Shown piece after piece: positions 41,041 to 49,048 of a stretch of DNA of 49,204 nt. How positions within the stretch are numbered: the first letter of the stretch is position 1; the number at the start of each line of letters is the position of its first letter. The DNA is from Alistipes sp. (lineage in GTDB: Bacteria; Bacteroidota; Bacteroidia; Bacteroidales; Rikenellaceae), in the NCBI GenBank assembly GCA_017631035.1, contig JAGBUB010000017.1, positions 1 to 49,204 on the forward strand, written 5' to 3'. A program made the position numbers and the translations under genes. The notes beneath the pieces were generated by a model, which was not told where the DNA came from, did not search any database, and saw only the letters and a list, made by a program, of their open reading frames with translations.

Positions 41041-41796
41041 ATGACTATGAAAAAGTTTGTGGCAGGACCTTGCGTTATCGAGTCGGCCGAGTTGCTCGAC
41101 TGCGTGGCACAGCGTCTGGTTGAGATAAATAATAAGTTGGGTACGGAGATTATCTTCAAGGCTTCGTTCGATAAGGCCAACCGTACCTCGCTCTCGTCAT
41201 TCCGTGGCCCAGGGCTGGATAAGGGTTTGCAGATGCTCGCTGATGTGAAGCAGAAGTGGGGCCTTAAGCTCTGCACCGACATCCACGAGGCGTGGCAGGC
41301 TGCACCTGCGGGCGAGGTTATCGATGTGATTCAGATTCCCGCTTTCCTTTGTCGCCAGACCGATTTGTTGGTCGCTGCTGCCAAGACCGGCCGCACGGTA
41401 AACATCAAGAAGGCACAGTTCCTTTCGGGTGAGGATATGAAGTACCCCTATGAGAAGGCTATCGAGTCGGGTGCTAATGAGGTGTGGCTCACCGAGCGAG
41501 GCAATATGTATGGTTATAACAACCTGGTTGTCGATTTCCGCAACATAGCCGATATGTTGAAGATTTCGCCTACCGTAGTGATGGACTGCACACACAGCGT
41601 ACAGCGCCCAGGAGCTGCAGGTGGTAAGACGGGAGGCAACCGTGAGTTTGTGCCCGCAATGGCCGAGGCTGCCAAGGCTTTCGGAGCGAACGGCTTCTTC
41701 TTCGAGGTGCATCCCACGCCCGATGCTGCGTTGAGCGATGGCCCCAATATGTTGTCGTTGGATGAGTTGGAGAGCGTAGTGGCTCGTCTGCTGTAA
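41041..41796 (+). CDS. kdsA: 3-deoxy-8-phosphooctulonate synthase (Kdo-8-phosphate synthase)
   Basis: 251 residues. KdsA condenses phosphoenolpyruvate with arabinose-5-phosphate to Kdo-8-phosphate. Hallmarks: 'AGPCVIES' (8-15), 'FKASFDKANRTS', 'SFRGPGLDKGLQML', 'CTDIHEAWQA', 'IQIPAFLCRQTDLL', 'NIKKAQFLSGEDM' and 'DCTHSVQRPGAAGG'. The protein is a little shorter than enterobacterial KdsA (284) at both ends, normal for this phylum. Two in-frame ATGs (41041 and 41047) are possible starts; the first is given. It lies between kdsB and kdsD. Confidence 0.96.
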   Translation: MTMKKFVAGPCVIESAELLDCVAQRLVEINNKLGTEIIFKASFDKANRTSLSSFRGPGLDKGLQMLADVKQKWGLKLCTDIHEAWQAAPAGEVIDVIQIPAFLCRQTDLLVAAAKTGRTVNIKKAQFLSGEDMKYPYEKAIESGANEVWLTERGNMYGYNNLVVDFRNIADMLKISPTVVMDCTHSVQRPGAAGGKTGGNREFVPAMAEAAKAFGANGFFFEVHPTPDAALSDGPNMLSLDELESVVARLL

Positions 41797-41824
41797 AATG
41801 AACCAAGATAAAACTTATATATAA

Positions 41825-42790
41825 ATGAGCGGATTAACTTCACAAGAGATATTAGAATTGGCGTCACGTACCCTGCGTCTTGAGGCCGAAGCATTGCAGA
41901 ATATGGCCACCACGCTGGGTGATGAGTTTGTTGGTGCGGTGGATAAGGTGCTGGCTTGTCAGGGTAAGGTCATCATCACAGGAATGGGTAAGTCGGGCCT
42001 TGTGGGTCGTAAGATTGCAGCCACGTTGGCAAGTACCGGCACACCGAGTTTCTTCCTGCACCCGGGCGAGGCCTTTCACGGTGACCTGGGTATGATCTCG
42101 TCGCAGGATGTAGTGCTTGCACTTTCGCACTCGGGCGAGACCGATGAGGTGCTGAAGATTGTGCCCTTTATTCAGAGCAACGGCAACGTGCTCATATCGA
42201 TTACGGGCAATGCCAACTCAACACTTGCAAAGAATTCGCATATTCACCTCGATACAAAGGTCAAGGAGGAGGCTTGTATTCTGCAGCTTGCTCCCACCAC
42301 CTCGACAACGGCACAGCTCGCTATGGGCGATGCTTTGGCCGTGGCACTTATGAAGGCTCGTGAGTTCACCGCAATGGATTTTGCACGTCTGCATCCGGGT
42401 GGTAGCCTGGGCCGTCGTCTGCTGATGCGTGTGGGCAATGTGATGCGTAAGAACGACCTGCCCATCGTTGAGAAAGATTGTTCTGCTACGGATATGATTC
42501 ACCGTATGACAAGCGGCGGTTTGGGTCTTATCGTCATCTGCGACGGTGAGAGAATCGAGGGTATTGTAACCGATGGCGACCTGCGTCGTGCTATGGAGAG
42601 TCGTCAGGCCGAGTTTTTCAACATCAAGGCCATCGATATCGCCAGCCGCTCACCCAAGTCGATTAACGTGAATGCCAAGCTCATCGACGCCGAGAAGATG
42701 ATGACTCAGTATAAGGTCAACTCGTTGCTTGCTACCGACGATGATGGTCGCCTGCAGGGTGTGATTCAGATTTACGATATAAAACTATAA
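41825..42790 (+). CDS. kdsD: D-arabinose-5-phosphate isomerase (KdsD/KpsF family; SIS and CBS domains)
   Basis: 321 residues. KdsD makes arabinose-5-phosphate from ribulose-5-phosphate, the first step to Kdo. The SIS isomerase domain covers about 35-175: 'ITGMGKSGLVGRKIA' with Lys56, 'HPGEAFHGDLGMI' with His85, 'ALSHSGETDEVL' (phosphate binding), and 'QLAPTTSTTAQLAMGDALA'. Two CBS modules follow (about 205-320; 'RMTSGGLGLIVICDGERIEG' read as GGLGLIVICDGERIEGIV, and 'NSLLATDDDGRLQGVIQIYD'). It is 28 nt after kdsA. With kdsA and kdsB it completes the Kdo genes except kdsC. Confidence 0.96.
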   Translation: MSGLTSQEILELASRTLRLEAEALQNMATTLGDEFVGAVDKVLACQGKVIITGMGKSGLVGRKIAATLASTGTPSFFLHPGEAFHGDLGMISSQDVVLALSHSGETDEVLKIVPFIQSNGNVLISITGNANSTLAKNSHIHLDTKVKEEACILQLAPTTSTTAQLAMGDALAVALMKAREFTAMDFARLHPGGSLGRRLLMRVGNVMRKNDLPIVEKDCSATDMIHRMTSGGLGLIVICDGERIEGIVTDGDLRRAMESRQAEFFNIKAIDIASRSPKSINVNAKLIDAEKMMTQYKVNSLLATDDDGRLQGVIQIYDIKL

Positions 42791-42805
42791 TCTATAAATG
42801 AGAGT

Positions 42806-43501
42806 ATGAAGAAACTGTTGTTTGTTGCGTTGCTTGTGTGCGGAGTCTCTTTTGCTGCCACAGCGCAAGAGCATAACACCCTTACCAAGAAGGAGCGAAA
42901 GGCCGGCTGGCAGTTGCTGTGGAATGGACGGGATTTGTCGGGTTGGAAGAGTAACTCTTCTAAAGGTGATATGAACAAAGGCTGGAAGGTTGTCGATGGC
43001 CAGTTGGTCATTATGGCTGGTTCGGGTGCTGGCGACATCATCACCGAGAAACGTTATCACGACTTCGAACTCTCTATCGATTTTAAGATTACCGAGGGAG
43101 CAAATAGCGGTATAAAATATTTCATCGGTGAGAATGGTAGCGTAGGTTGCGAGTTTCAGATTCTTGACGATGAGAATCATCCCGATGCCAAAATGGGCTT
43201 CAATGGCAACCGCCGTTTAGGCTCGCTCTACGATTTGATTCCTGCCGATGGTTGGGCTCTTGCCTCAAAGCGCGATTGGAATACCGCCCGCATTGTGGTT
43301 CGTGGCAATCACGTTGAGCATTGGCTCAATGGAGTGAAGATTCTCGAGTATGAGAAGAATAACGATATGTGGGATACAATCGTCTCGCATAGCAAGTTTG
43401 CCAAGGTCAAGAACTTCGCCGGTGGCGATGGTGGCCATATCCTGTTGCAGGATCACAATGATGAGGTGCATTACCGCAACTTGAAGATTCGTGAATTGTA
43501 A
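42806..43501 (+). CDS. Secreted DUF1080 (PF06439, 3-keto-disaccharide hydrolase-like) protein
   Basis: 231 residues with a signal peptide (MKKLLFVALLVCGVSFAATAQ). The mature protein is a single PF06439 jelly-roll domain: 'GWQLLWNGRDLSGWKSN' (family pattern LFNGKDLSGW), 'DFELSIDFKITEGANSGI', 'GCEFQILDDENHPDAK', and the C-terminal 'GHILLQDHNDEVHYRNLKI'. Members cleave 3-keto-glycosides after oxidation of the sugar at C3. Two genes downstream is a Gfo/Idh/MocA oxidoreductase, the type of enzyme that could make or reduce the 3-keto sugar. It starts 15 nt after kdsD. Confidence 0.9.
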   Translation: MKKLLFVALLVCGVSFAATAQEHNTLTKKERKAGWQLLWNGRDLSGWKSNSSKGDMNKGWKVVDGQLVIMAGSGAGDIITEKRYHDFELSIDFKITEGANSGIKYFIGENGSVGCEFQILDDENHPDAKMGFNGNRRLGSLYDLIPADGWALASKRDWNTARIVVRGNHVEHWLNGVKILEYEKNNDMWDTIVSHSKFAKVKNFAGGDGGHILLQDHNDEVHYRNLKIREL

Positions 43502-43512
43502 ATCTTCCTAAT

Positions 43513-43749
43513 ATGAAAGATATTGTATTTACAAAGGCTGCGCAGAAGCGAGAATTTTATATTTGGCTCGTATGCTTTGTGGTGGCCAATATCATTAATG
43601 TGATATCTATTATCAAGTTCCAGACTCCCTGGTACGAGATCTTTACGCAGATAGGCTATGTCGTTGTGACCTCGCTTCTGCTCTATGGTCTGGTACTGGT
43701 GGTGCGTCTGGCGTGGCGTATATTCAGAGGCTTGTTGGCTAAACGATAG
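43513..43749 (+). CDS. Small two-helix membrane protein of unknown function
   Basis: 78 residues. Two hydrophobic helices lie at about 16-34 (FYIWLVCFVVANIINVISI) and 45-66 (IGYVVVTSLLLYGLVLVVRL), with a basic C-terminus (WRIFRGLLAKR). No family is recognised beyond general 'DUF-type' small membrane proteins often seen in Bacteroidota next to envelope genes. It sits 11 nt after the DUF1080 gene and 4 nt before the apbE-like gene, so it is translated as part of the same unit. Confidence 0.8.
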   Translation: MKDIVFTKAAQKREFYIWLVCFVVANIINVISIIKFQTPWYEIFTQIGYVVVTSLLLYGLVLVVRLAWRIFRGLLAKR

Positions 43750-43753
43750 ATAA

Positions 43754-44626
43754 GTGGCACTCGAGTTTCGATATAGCGACAAGAACCCCTCGCACCCAAT
43801 CTCCTTTATAGCCTTTCAGGCTATGCATACCCGCATCGAGATACTCCTCACGGGTGTGGAGCAGAGTGTTGGGCGGAAGTTGGCTGCAACCATCGAACAG
43901 GAGGTGAAGAGTATGGAGCGCCGCTTCAATTGCCACGATGAGCGTTCGCCACTTTCGGTTATTAATCTGCGTGCTGCGGGTGAGGCCGTTGAGGTGGGCG
44001 ACGATATGTTTATGGCGCTCGAACTGTGTGAGGCTTTCAGGCGTACGACAGCCGGCTGCTTCGATATTTCAACTGACACAGCCGTAGCTGGGCAGTGCAG
44101 TTATCTGCTCGATGCCAAACGTCATACGGTGCGCTTTCAGCGTGAGGGCGTGCGTCTTGATATGGGAGGCTTTGCCAAGGGTTATGCGCTGGAGCGTGTG
44201 AGGCAGATTATTGCTGATGCAGGTGTTGAAACAGCTCTGATGAATTTCGGAAATAGCTCGGTGGCATCGATTGGTCATCACCCCTATGGTGAGTGGTGGG
44301 CAGTGGGTGTCGAGCACACTCTGGAGCGTGGTCAGATGGCGTGTGAGGTGCATCTTAGGTCAAGTGCTATGTCGGTGTCGGGTCGCTCGACAGATGGCCG
44401 CTATCACATCATAAACCCCTCGACGGGTGGCACGGTGGCAGCCGAGGAGTTGATTTTGGTTGAGGGTCGCTCGGCTCTTATCGCAGAGGTGTTGTCGACC
44501 GCATTGTATGCCGCACCAAAGACCCTGCGTGCTGATATTATGAGCCGCTATGAAGGTTATAAAGCAACCGAGATTTACTGCCGCAAGGGTGGTGGCGTTG
44601 AGTTGCGTGAGATTGGAAATAAATAA
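43754..44626 (+). CDS. ApbE-like FAD:protein FMN transferase, no signal peptide
   Basis: 290 residues. ApbE attaches FMN to threonine of Na+-pumping NADH dehydrogenase (NqrB/NqrC) and Rnf subunits. Matches: 'FQAMHTRIEILL' (family AMGT-x-x-x-I; Gly is His here), 'RLDMGGFAKGYALERV' (the DLGGIAKGYA FAD motif), and 'YHIINPSTGG' (HIIDP-x-TG). The metal-site segment reads 'AEVLSTALYA', with Glu where most ApbE have Asp. It lacks the usual lipoprotein signal, so it may act in the cytoplasm. The GTG start at 43754 is preferred over the ATG at 43823 because the conserved AMxT motif begins at that ATG. It is 4 nt after the small membrane gene. Confidence 0.85.
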   Translation: MALEFRYSDKNPSHPISFIAFQAMHTRIEILLTGVEQSVGRKLAATIEQEVKSMERRFNCHDERSPLSVINLRAAGEAVEVGDDMFMALELCEAFRRTTAGCFDISTDTAVAGQCSYLLDAKRHTVRFQREGVRLDMGGFAKGYALERVRQIIADAGVETALMNFGNSSVASIGHHPYGEWWAVGVEHTLERGQMACEVHLRSSAMSVSGRSTDGRYHIINPSTGGTVAAEELILVEGRSALIAEVLSTALYAAPKTLRADIMSRYEGYKATEIYCRKGGGVELREIGNK

Positions 44627-44641
44627 AACTACTAAGATAAA

Positions 44642-45952
44642 ATGAATAGAAAAGAGTTTTTGTCGGATTGTTCTCGTATGGGTTTTGCAGGCATTGCTTT
44701 GTCGCTCTTCCCGTGGTTGGAGTCTTGCACCGAAAAGGCACAGCAGGAGCTCAGCGGTGAGCGTGCCCGCATAGGTATCATCGGTACGGGCTCGCGAGGC
44801 CTGTTCCACGTCCAGCATCTGTTGCAGATGCCCAATGTCGATGTGGTGGCTCTGTGCGATAACTATCGTCCCCATCTTGAGGATGCAGCACAGTATTACC
44901 CCGATGCCAAGCTCTACGACGACTACCGTCGCCTGCTCGACGATAAGAACGTGCAGGGTGTTATCATCACTACACCCCTCTATTTGCACGGCCGTATGAC
45001 GCTCGACGCCCTGTCGGCTGGCAAGCGTGTTTTTTGCGAGAAGTCGATGGCCTTCACTTTGGATGAGGCTCTCGAGGTGTATAACCGCCGTAAGGAGCTG
45101 GGAGGTGTGCTTCTGATTGGTCAGCAGCGTCTGTTCGATCCCAAGTACATCAAGGCTATGCAGATGATTCACCAGGGTGTGATTGGCGATGTTGTGGGCG
45201 TAAGAAACTATTGGTACAGAAACAATAACTGGCGCCGTGAGGTGCCCTCACCCGAGCTCGAGCGTCACATCAACTGGCGATTGTATAGCGAGTATTCGCG
45301 AGGCCTTATGACCGAGCTGGCGTGCCACCAGTTGCAGAATGGTTCGTGGGCTATGGGTATGCTGCCCGAGCAGGTTATGGGTTCGGGACACTTGGTGCAT
45401 TGGACCAACGAGGATGAGCGTGATGTATATGATACCGTTAGTGCCATCTTCACCTATCCCAATGGCGTGAATATGACCTTTGAGTCGATTATCTCGAACA
45501 AACACTACGGTATGGGTGAGCAGATTCTCGGTACTAAGGGTACTATTGACCTCGTTACAGCTATGCACTATACCGATGAGCCTGCACCTAAGGGTAGTGG
45601 TATGGATCAGCTTATAGCGCAGATCGAGAGCGGTATTATGAGTAATTCGGTCTTTGCCGGTACATCGTGGGCTGCCGAGACGGCTACACTTGCGCCGGGT
45701 ATTCCCATTATGCCTAATGTTAAGGTTGTGTCGGGCGAGAGCTCGGTGGGTGCCGAGGCCGACGGTTCGAAGGAGCTCTTGGAGGCATTCATTCACGCCG
45801 TAATCACAGGCAAACAGCCTGAGAAGGTGCTTGAGGAGTCGTACTATGCTACGCAGTTTGCCTTGTTGGCGGATATGGCTATGCACGAGAACAAGATTTT
45901 ACGTCTTGATGATAAGTATAAAGTTCCCTACCAACCTCTGAAAATGAGATAA
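44642..45952 (+). CDS. Gfo/Idh/MocA family oxidoreductase with N-terminal export signal
   Basis: 436 residues. An N-terminal 'MNRKEFLSDCSRMGFAGIAL' resembles the export signals of secreted Bacteroidota Gfo/Idh proteins (RK rather than RR), with a possible lipobox at Leu26-Cys29. The NAD(P) fold follows: 'RIGIIGTGSRGLFH' (GxGxxG, Gly48-Gly53), 'VVALCDNY', 'GVIITTPLYLHG', then 'CEKSMAFTLDEAL', where the family motif is EKP; here Lys134 is kept but Pro is Ser135. The C-terminal domain has 'GLMTELACHQLQNGSWAMG' and 'FESIISNKHYGMGEQILGTKG'. Such exported enzymes oxidise or reduce sugars, some acting as glycosidases through 3-keto intermediates (GH109 type). With the DUF1080 gene this suggests 3-keto-glycoside chemistry. 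Confidence 0.9.
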   Translation: MNRKEFLSDCSRMGFAGIALSLFPWLESCTEKAQQELSGERARIGIIGTGSRGLFHVQHLLQMPNVDVVALCDNYRPHLEDAAQYYPDAKLYDDYRRLLDDKNVQGVIITTPLYLHGRMTLDALSAGKRVFCEKSMAFTLDEALEVYNRRKELGGVLLIGQQRLFDPKYIKAMQMIHQGVIGDVVGVRNYWYRNNNWRREVPSPELERHINWRLYSEYSRGLMTELACHQLQNGSWAMGMLPEQVMGSGHLVHWTNEDERDVYDTVSAIFTYPNGVNMTFESIISNKHYGMGEQILGTKGTIDLVTAMHYTDEPAPKGSGMDQLIAQIESGIMSNSVFAGTSWAAETATLAPGIPIMPNVKVVSGESSVGAEADGSKELLEAFIHAVITGKQPEKVLEESYYATQFALLADMAMHENKILRLDDKYKVPYQPLKMR

Positions 45953-45955
45953 ATT

Positions 45956-47809
45956 ATGTATCGTAACCTGCAGGAGTTTGTTGAGCAACTGGAGCGTGAG
46001 GGTGAGCTAATAAGAGTATCGGCACCCGTATCGTCACGCTTCGAGATAGCCGAACTGACCGACCGTATGGCTAAGAGCGCGGGCGGAGGCAAGGCACTCT
46101 TGTTTGAGAATACCGATTCGGATTTTCCCGTTCTGACCAATATGATGGGCTCGTCGCGCCGTATGGCTATGGCCCTGGGTGTCGAGCGATTGGAGGATAT
46201 TGCACAGCGTATCGATTCTCTTTTGAAGGATGCTCTCTCGCCAAAGGCTTCGCTGTGGGAGAAGATGCGTATGTTGCCCCTGCTGGCCGATATGTCGAAG
46301 TGGTTTCCGCAGAGTGTTGCTGGCCGTGGAGCGTGTCAGGAGGTGGTGTGGCAAGGTGATGAGGTCGACTTGGAGCGTCTGCCTATGTTGCACTCGTGGG
46401 AGTCGGACGGAGGAGCTTTCGTTACGCTTCCGATGGTAAATACCATTGACCCCGAGACGGGCGTAAGGAACGTGGGTATGTATCGTATGCAACGTTTCGA
46501 CAAACAGACTACGGGTATGCATTGGCACGTTCATAAGACTGGCGCACGCCACTACGATGCATACAAACGCCTCGGGCAACGTATGCCTGTTGTGGTGGCT
46601 CTGGGTGGTGATCCCGCCTATACATATGCAGCTACGGCACCTATGCCCGACAATATGGACGAGTATCTGTTGGCTGGTTTTCTGCGTCAGAAGCCCGTTA
46701 AGTTGGTCAAGGCACTAACGTGTGATATTCGCATTCCCGAGGATTGCGACTTTGTAATCGAGGGCTATGTCGATCCGCAGGAGGCGAAGGCTGTGGAGGG
46801 CGATTTTGGCGACCATACAGGATTCTATTCACTTAAAGATTTATATCCCCGTTTCCACGTTACTTGCATCACGCATCGTCGTGGAGCTATCTATCCCGCT
46901 ACTGTTGTAGGTGTACCTCCGCAGGAGGATGCCTACATAGCTGAGGCTACTGAGAAGATATTCCTTGCCCCCATACGTCTTGCCGTGCAACCTGAGGTTA
47001 AGGATTTGTGGATGCCCATCGAAGGTACGGCTCACAATCTGGCTATCATCTCTATCGACAAGCGCTATACGGGTCAAGCCCATAAGGTGGCACAGTCGAT
47101 GTGGGGCGCTGGGCAGATGATGTTTAATAAATATATGGTGGTGGCCTCGTCGCAGTACGATATACGTTCGTTCTCGATGCTTGGCCGTCTGTTGCGTCGT
47201 GCCGATCTAAAGCGTGATATCATTCGCTCGGAGGGTATTTTGGATGTGCTGGACCACGCAACGGCTACCTGCGGATTTGGTGGTAAGTTGGCATTCGATC
47301 TAACATCGATTGACCTCAATTCCGATGTTGAGCCTATTGCGGTGCCTCGTATGGCGAAGCCTATGGGTGGTGTTCAGTTGTTTGATACACGCTTTGTTGA
47401 GGAGTATGGCCTTCTTATTATATATGCTGAGGAGAGTCGTCCCATTGAGGTTGATGTTGAGGCATATCTTGAGCATAACGGCATCAAGGGTGTGAAGTAT
47501 GTAGCCCTGTTTGACTATCAGGCAGCTGGTGTGATGACTCCCAACGACCTGCTGTGGCTTGCTATGGCCAATAGCGACCCACGTCGTGATGTGCGCTTGC
47601 TCGCAGGTGGTGAGCTACTGCTTGATGCGCGAAGCAAACACCCCGGTGTGGGCGAAAATCCGGCACGTTTCCCAAATGTGGTTATGTCGTCAACCGATAC
47701 CATACGCCTCGTGGATGAGCGTTGGGCGGAGTATGGCCTGGGCGAGAAGATTGAGTCGCCCTCGCGCAGGTATCGTAAGTTATGGCTCTCGGCAAAGGCT
47801 GAGTGGTAG
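45956..47809 (+). CDS. UbiD-family prenyl-FMN decarboxylase (menaquinone-type branch likely)
   Basis: 617 residues. UbiD enzymes decarboxylate aromatic or unsaturated acids with prenylated FMN made by a UbiX partner (not in this window). Visible: the prFMN/metal-binding stretch 'RNVGMYRMQRFDKQTTGMHW' (171-190; Arg177, Arg180, His189 region) and the active-site 'EGDFGDHTGFYS' with Glu281 and Asp286. The length exceeds enterobacterial UbiD (497) and matches the 600-plus-residue form annotated in Bacteroidota as menaquinone biosynthesis decarboxylase; that role is plausible but unproven. It begins 3 nt after the Gfo/Idh/MocA stop codon. Confidence 0.88.
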   Translation: MYRNLQEFVEQLEREGELIRVSAPVSSRFEIAELTDRMAKSAGGGKALLFENTDSDFPVLTNMMGSSRRMAMALGVERLEDIAQRIDSLLKDALSPKASLWEKMRMLPLLADMSKWFPQSVAGRGACQEVVWQGDEVDLERLPMLHSWESDGGAFVTLPMVNTIDPETGVRNVGMYRMQRFDKQTTGMHWHVHKTGARHYDAYKRLGQRMPVVVALGGDPAYTYAATAPMPDNMDEYLLAGFLRQKPVKLVKALTCDIRIPEDCDFVIEGYVDPQEAKAVEGDFGDHTGFYSLKDLYPRFHVTCITHRRGAIYPATVVGVPPQEDAYIAEATEKIFLAPIRLAVQPEVKDLWMPIEGTAHNLAIISIDKRYTGQAHKVAQSMWGAGQMMFNKYMVVASSQYDIRSFSMLGRLLRRADLKRDIIRSEGILDVLDHATATCGFGGKLAFDLTSIDLNSDVEPIAVPRMAKPMGGVQLFDTRFVEEYGLLIIYAEESRPIEVDVEAYLEHNGIKGVKYVALFDYQAAGVMTPNDLLWLAMANSDPRRDVRLLAGGELLLDARSKHPGVGENPARFPNVVMSSTDTIRLVDERWAEYGLGEKIESPSRRYRKLWLSAKAEW

Positions 47810-47837
47810 GGCGTAGAACCAAGTAAAGACTCAATAG

Positions 47838-48920
47838 ATGGGATTTTTCTCCGAATCGCAACGTCGTGGTCTTGTGGTGATGGCGTCGTTGTTAGTTATT
47901 CTGCTGCTTATATATCTGTTGGCCGATAGTATGCAACCGACCATTATGTCCGATGAGCCACAGCCATCGGCAGTAGCACTGCAACCGTTCGACCCTAATG
48001 TGGATGGTTATGAAGTGTTGCGCGAGAAGGGTGTGCCCGTTGAGGTGGCAGTTGGTGTTGTGCGCTGGCGCAGTTATGGTAAGGTATATCGTGTGCGTGA
48101 GGATCTGGCAATGGTCGCGGGTATGACAGATTCGCTCTACTCGCTGCTTGCACCCTATATCGTTATTGCCGATAGTGTGGCTGCACGCCCTTCATTCACG
48201 GCCGAAAGAGTCGCTGCCAATAATCATAATAAAACTCCGCACGATAGAGTGGAGTATCCCACCGACCGATTTGCAATCGACACCGTCACGGCCGAGTACC
48301 TCACCCGATGGGGATTCTCTTGGCGTCAGGCCGAGGTGGTGGTGCGTTATCGTGATGCAAGCGGAGGCATCTTCGATGAGGAGCATTTGCGACGTTGTTA
48401 TGTAATAGACGATGTGATGGCCGAACGCCTACTTCCATATGTGATTTTCTCTGAAAAAACCTCGCCCGAACAAGCGACTTCCAATCCTGCAACAGAGCCA
48501 AACCAGGAGCCTATAGAGATAAATAGTGCCGACTCGGCAACACTTGTAGCTATCGATGGCATAGGGGCAAAGAGCGCGTCGGAGATCATAAAATACCGCA
48601 ATTTGTTGGGTGGATACTACTCGGTGGAGCAATTAGCCGAGCTAAAATGCATTACAGAGAGCAATTTTGAGAAAATTTTGCCGAAAATTTGGTGCGATAG
48701 TTTCGTTATTTCAAAAATTGATATTAACTTTGCGCGTTCTTTAGAGTTAGAGCGTCATCCATATGTGTCGGCGCAAGCTTTAAGACGTATTGTTAAACAG
48801 CGACAATTGAAAGGAGGTTGGAGTAAAATCGAAGAGATGATCGACGATGACATATTATCCGAGGAGGAAGCCAAGCGATTGGCTCCGTATCTTCGATTTA
48901 GGCTTACAGCCACCGAGTAG
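47838..48920 (+). CDS. Membrane-anchored helix-hairpin-helix protein (ComEA-like repeats)
   Basis: 360 residues. A membrane helix (11-29, GLVVMASLLVILLLIYLLA) anchors a mostly soluble protein with several helix-hairpin-helix units: 'YEVLREKGVPVEVAVGVVRW', 'FAIDTVTAEYLTRWGFSWRQ', the clearest 'EINSADSATLVAIDGIGAKSA' (read as NSADSATLVAIDGIGAKSA) with 'IIKYRNLLGGYYSVEQLAEL', and a last one 'ERHPYVSAQALRRIVKQRQL'. This is the pattern of Bacteroidota ComEA-like or general secretion K-like HhH proteins, which bind DNA in the periplasm or scaffold proteins. DNA uptake is possible; no other competence gene is nearby. It ends the lon-to-HhH gene run. Confidence 0.88.
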   Translation: MGFFSESQRRGLVVMASLLVILLLIYLLADSMQPTIMSDEPQPSAVALQPFDPNVDGYEVLREKGVPVEVAVGVVRWRSYGKVYRVREDLAMVAGMTDSLYSLLAPYIVIADSVAARPSFTAERVAANNHNKTPHDRVEYPTDRFAIDTVTAEYLTRWGFSWRQAEVVVRYRDASGGIFDEEHLRRCYVIDDVMAERLLPYVIFSEKTSPEQATSNPATEPNQEPIEINSADSATLVAIDGIGAKSASEIIKYRNLLGGYYSVEQLAELKCITESNFEKILPKIWCDSFVISKIDINFARSLELERHPYVSAQALRRIVKQRQLKGGWSKIEEMIDDDILSEEEAKRLAPYLRFRLTATE

Positions 48921-49048
48921 GAGTGTTCAATAAGTAGGCGAGTGCAACGGCGTTGTGCGAGTCACCGACCGACGGGGTAGGGCGGAAGAGTTAAAACCCC
49001 ACACAAAAAAAGAATTAGATTAAAAACAAATAAAAAAAGAATAGAATT
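48921..49048 (+). promoter_or_regulatory. Leader region of rpsU
   Basis: The first 85 nt are unusually G-rich for intergenic DNA here and contain gcaac-ggc-gttgt (48944-48955) and ggggt/acccc complementary segments that could fold; the last 45 nt are almost only A and T/A, with no Shine-Dalgarno before the rpsU ATG. No TAnnTTTG box or T-run terminator is seen, so the promoter is not identified. Confidence 0.35.

Noticed and set aside
44360..45172. 270-residue open frame on the minus strand
   Set aside because: Antisense to the apbE-like and Gfo/Idh/MocA genes, with no recognisable motif.
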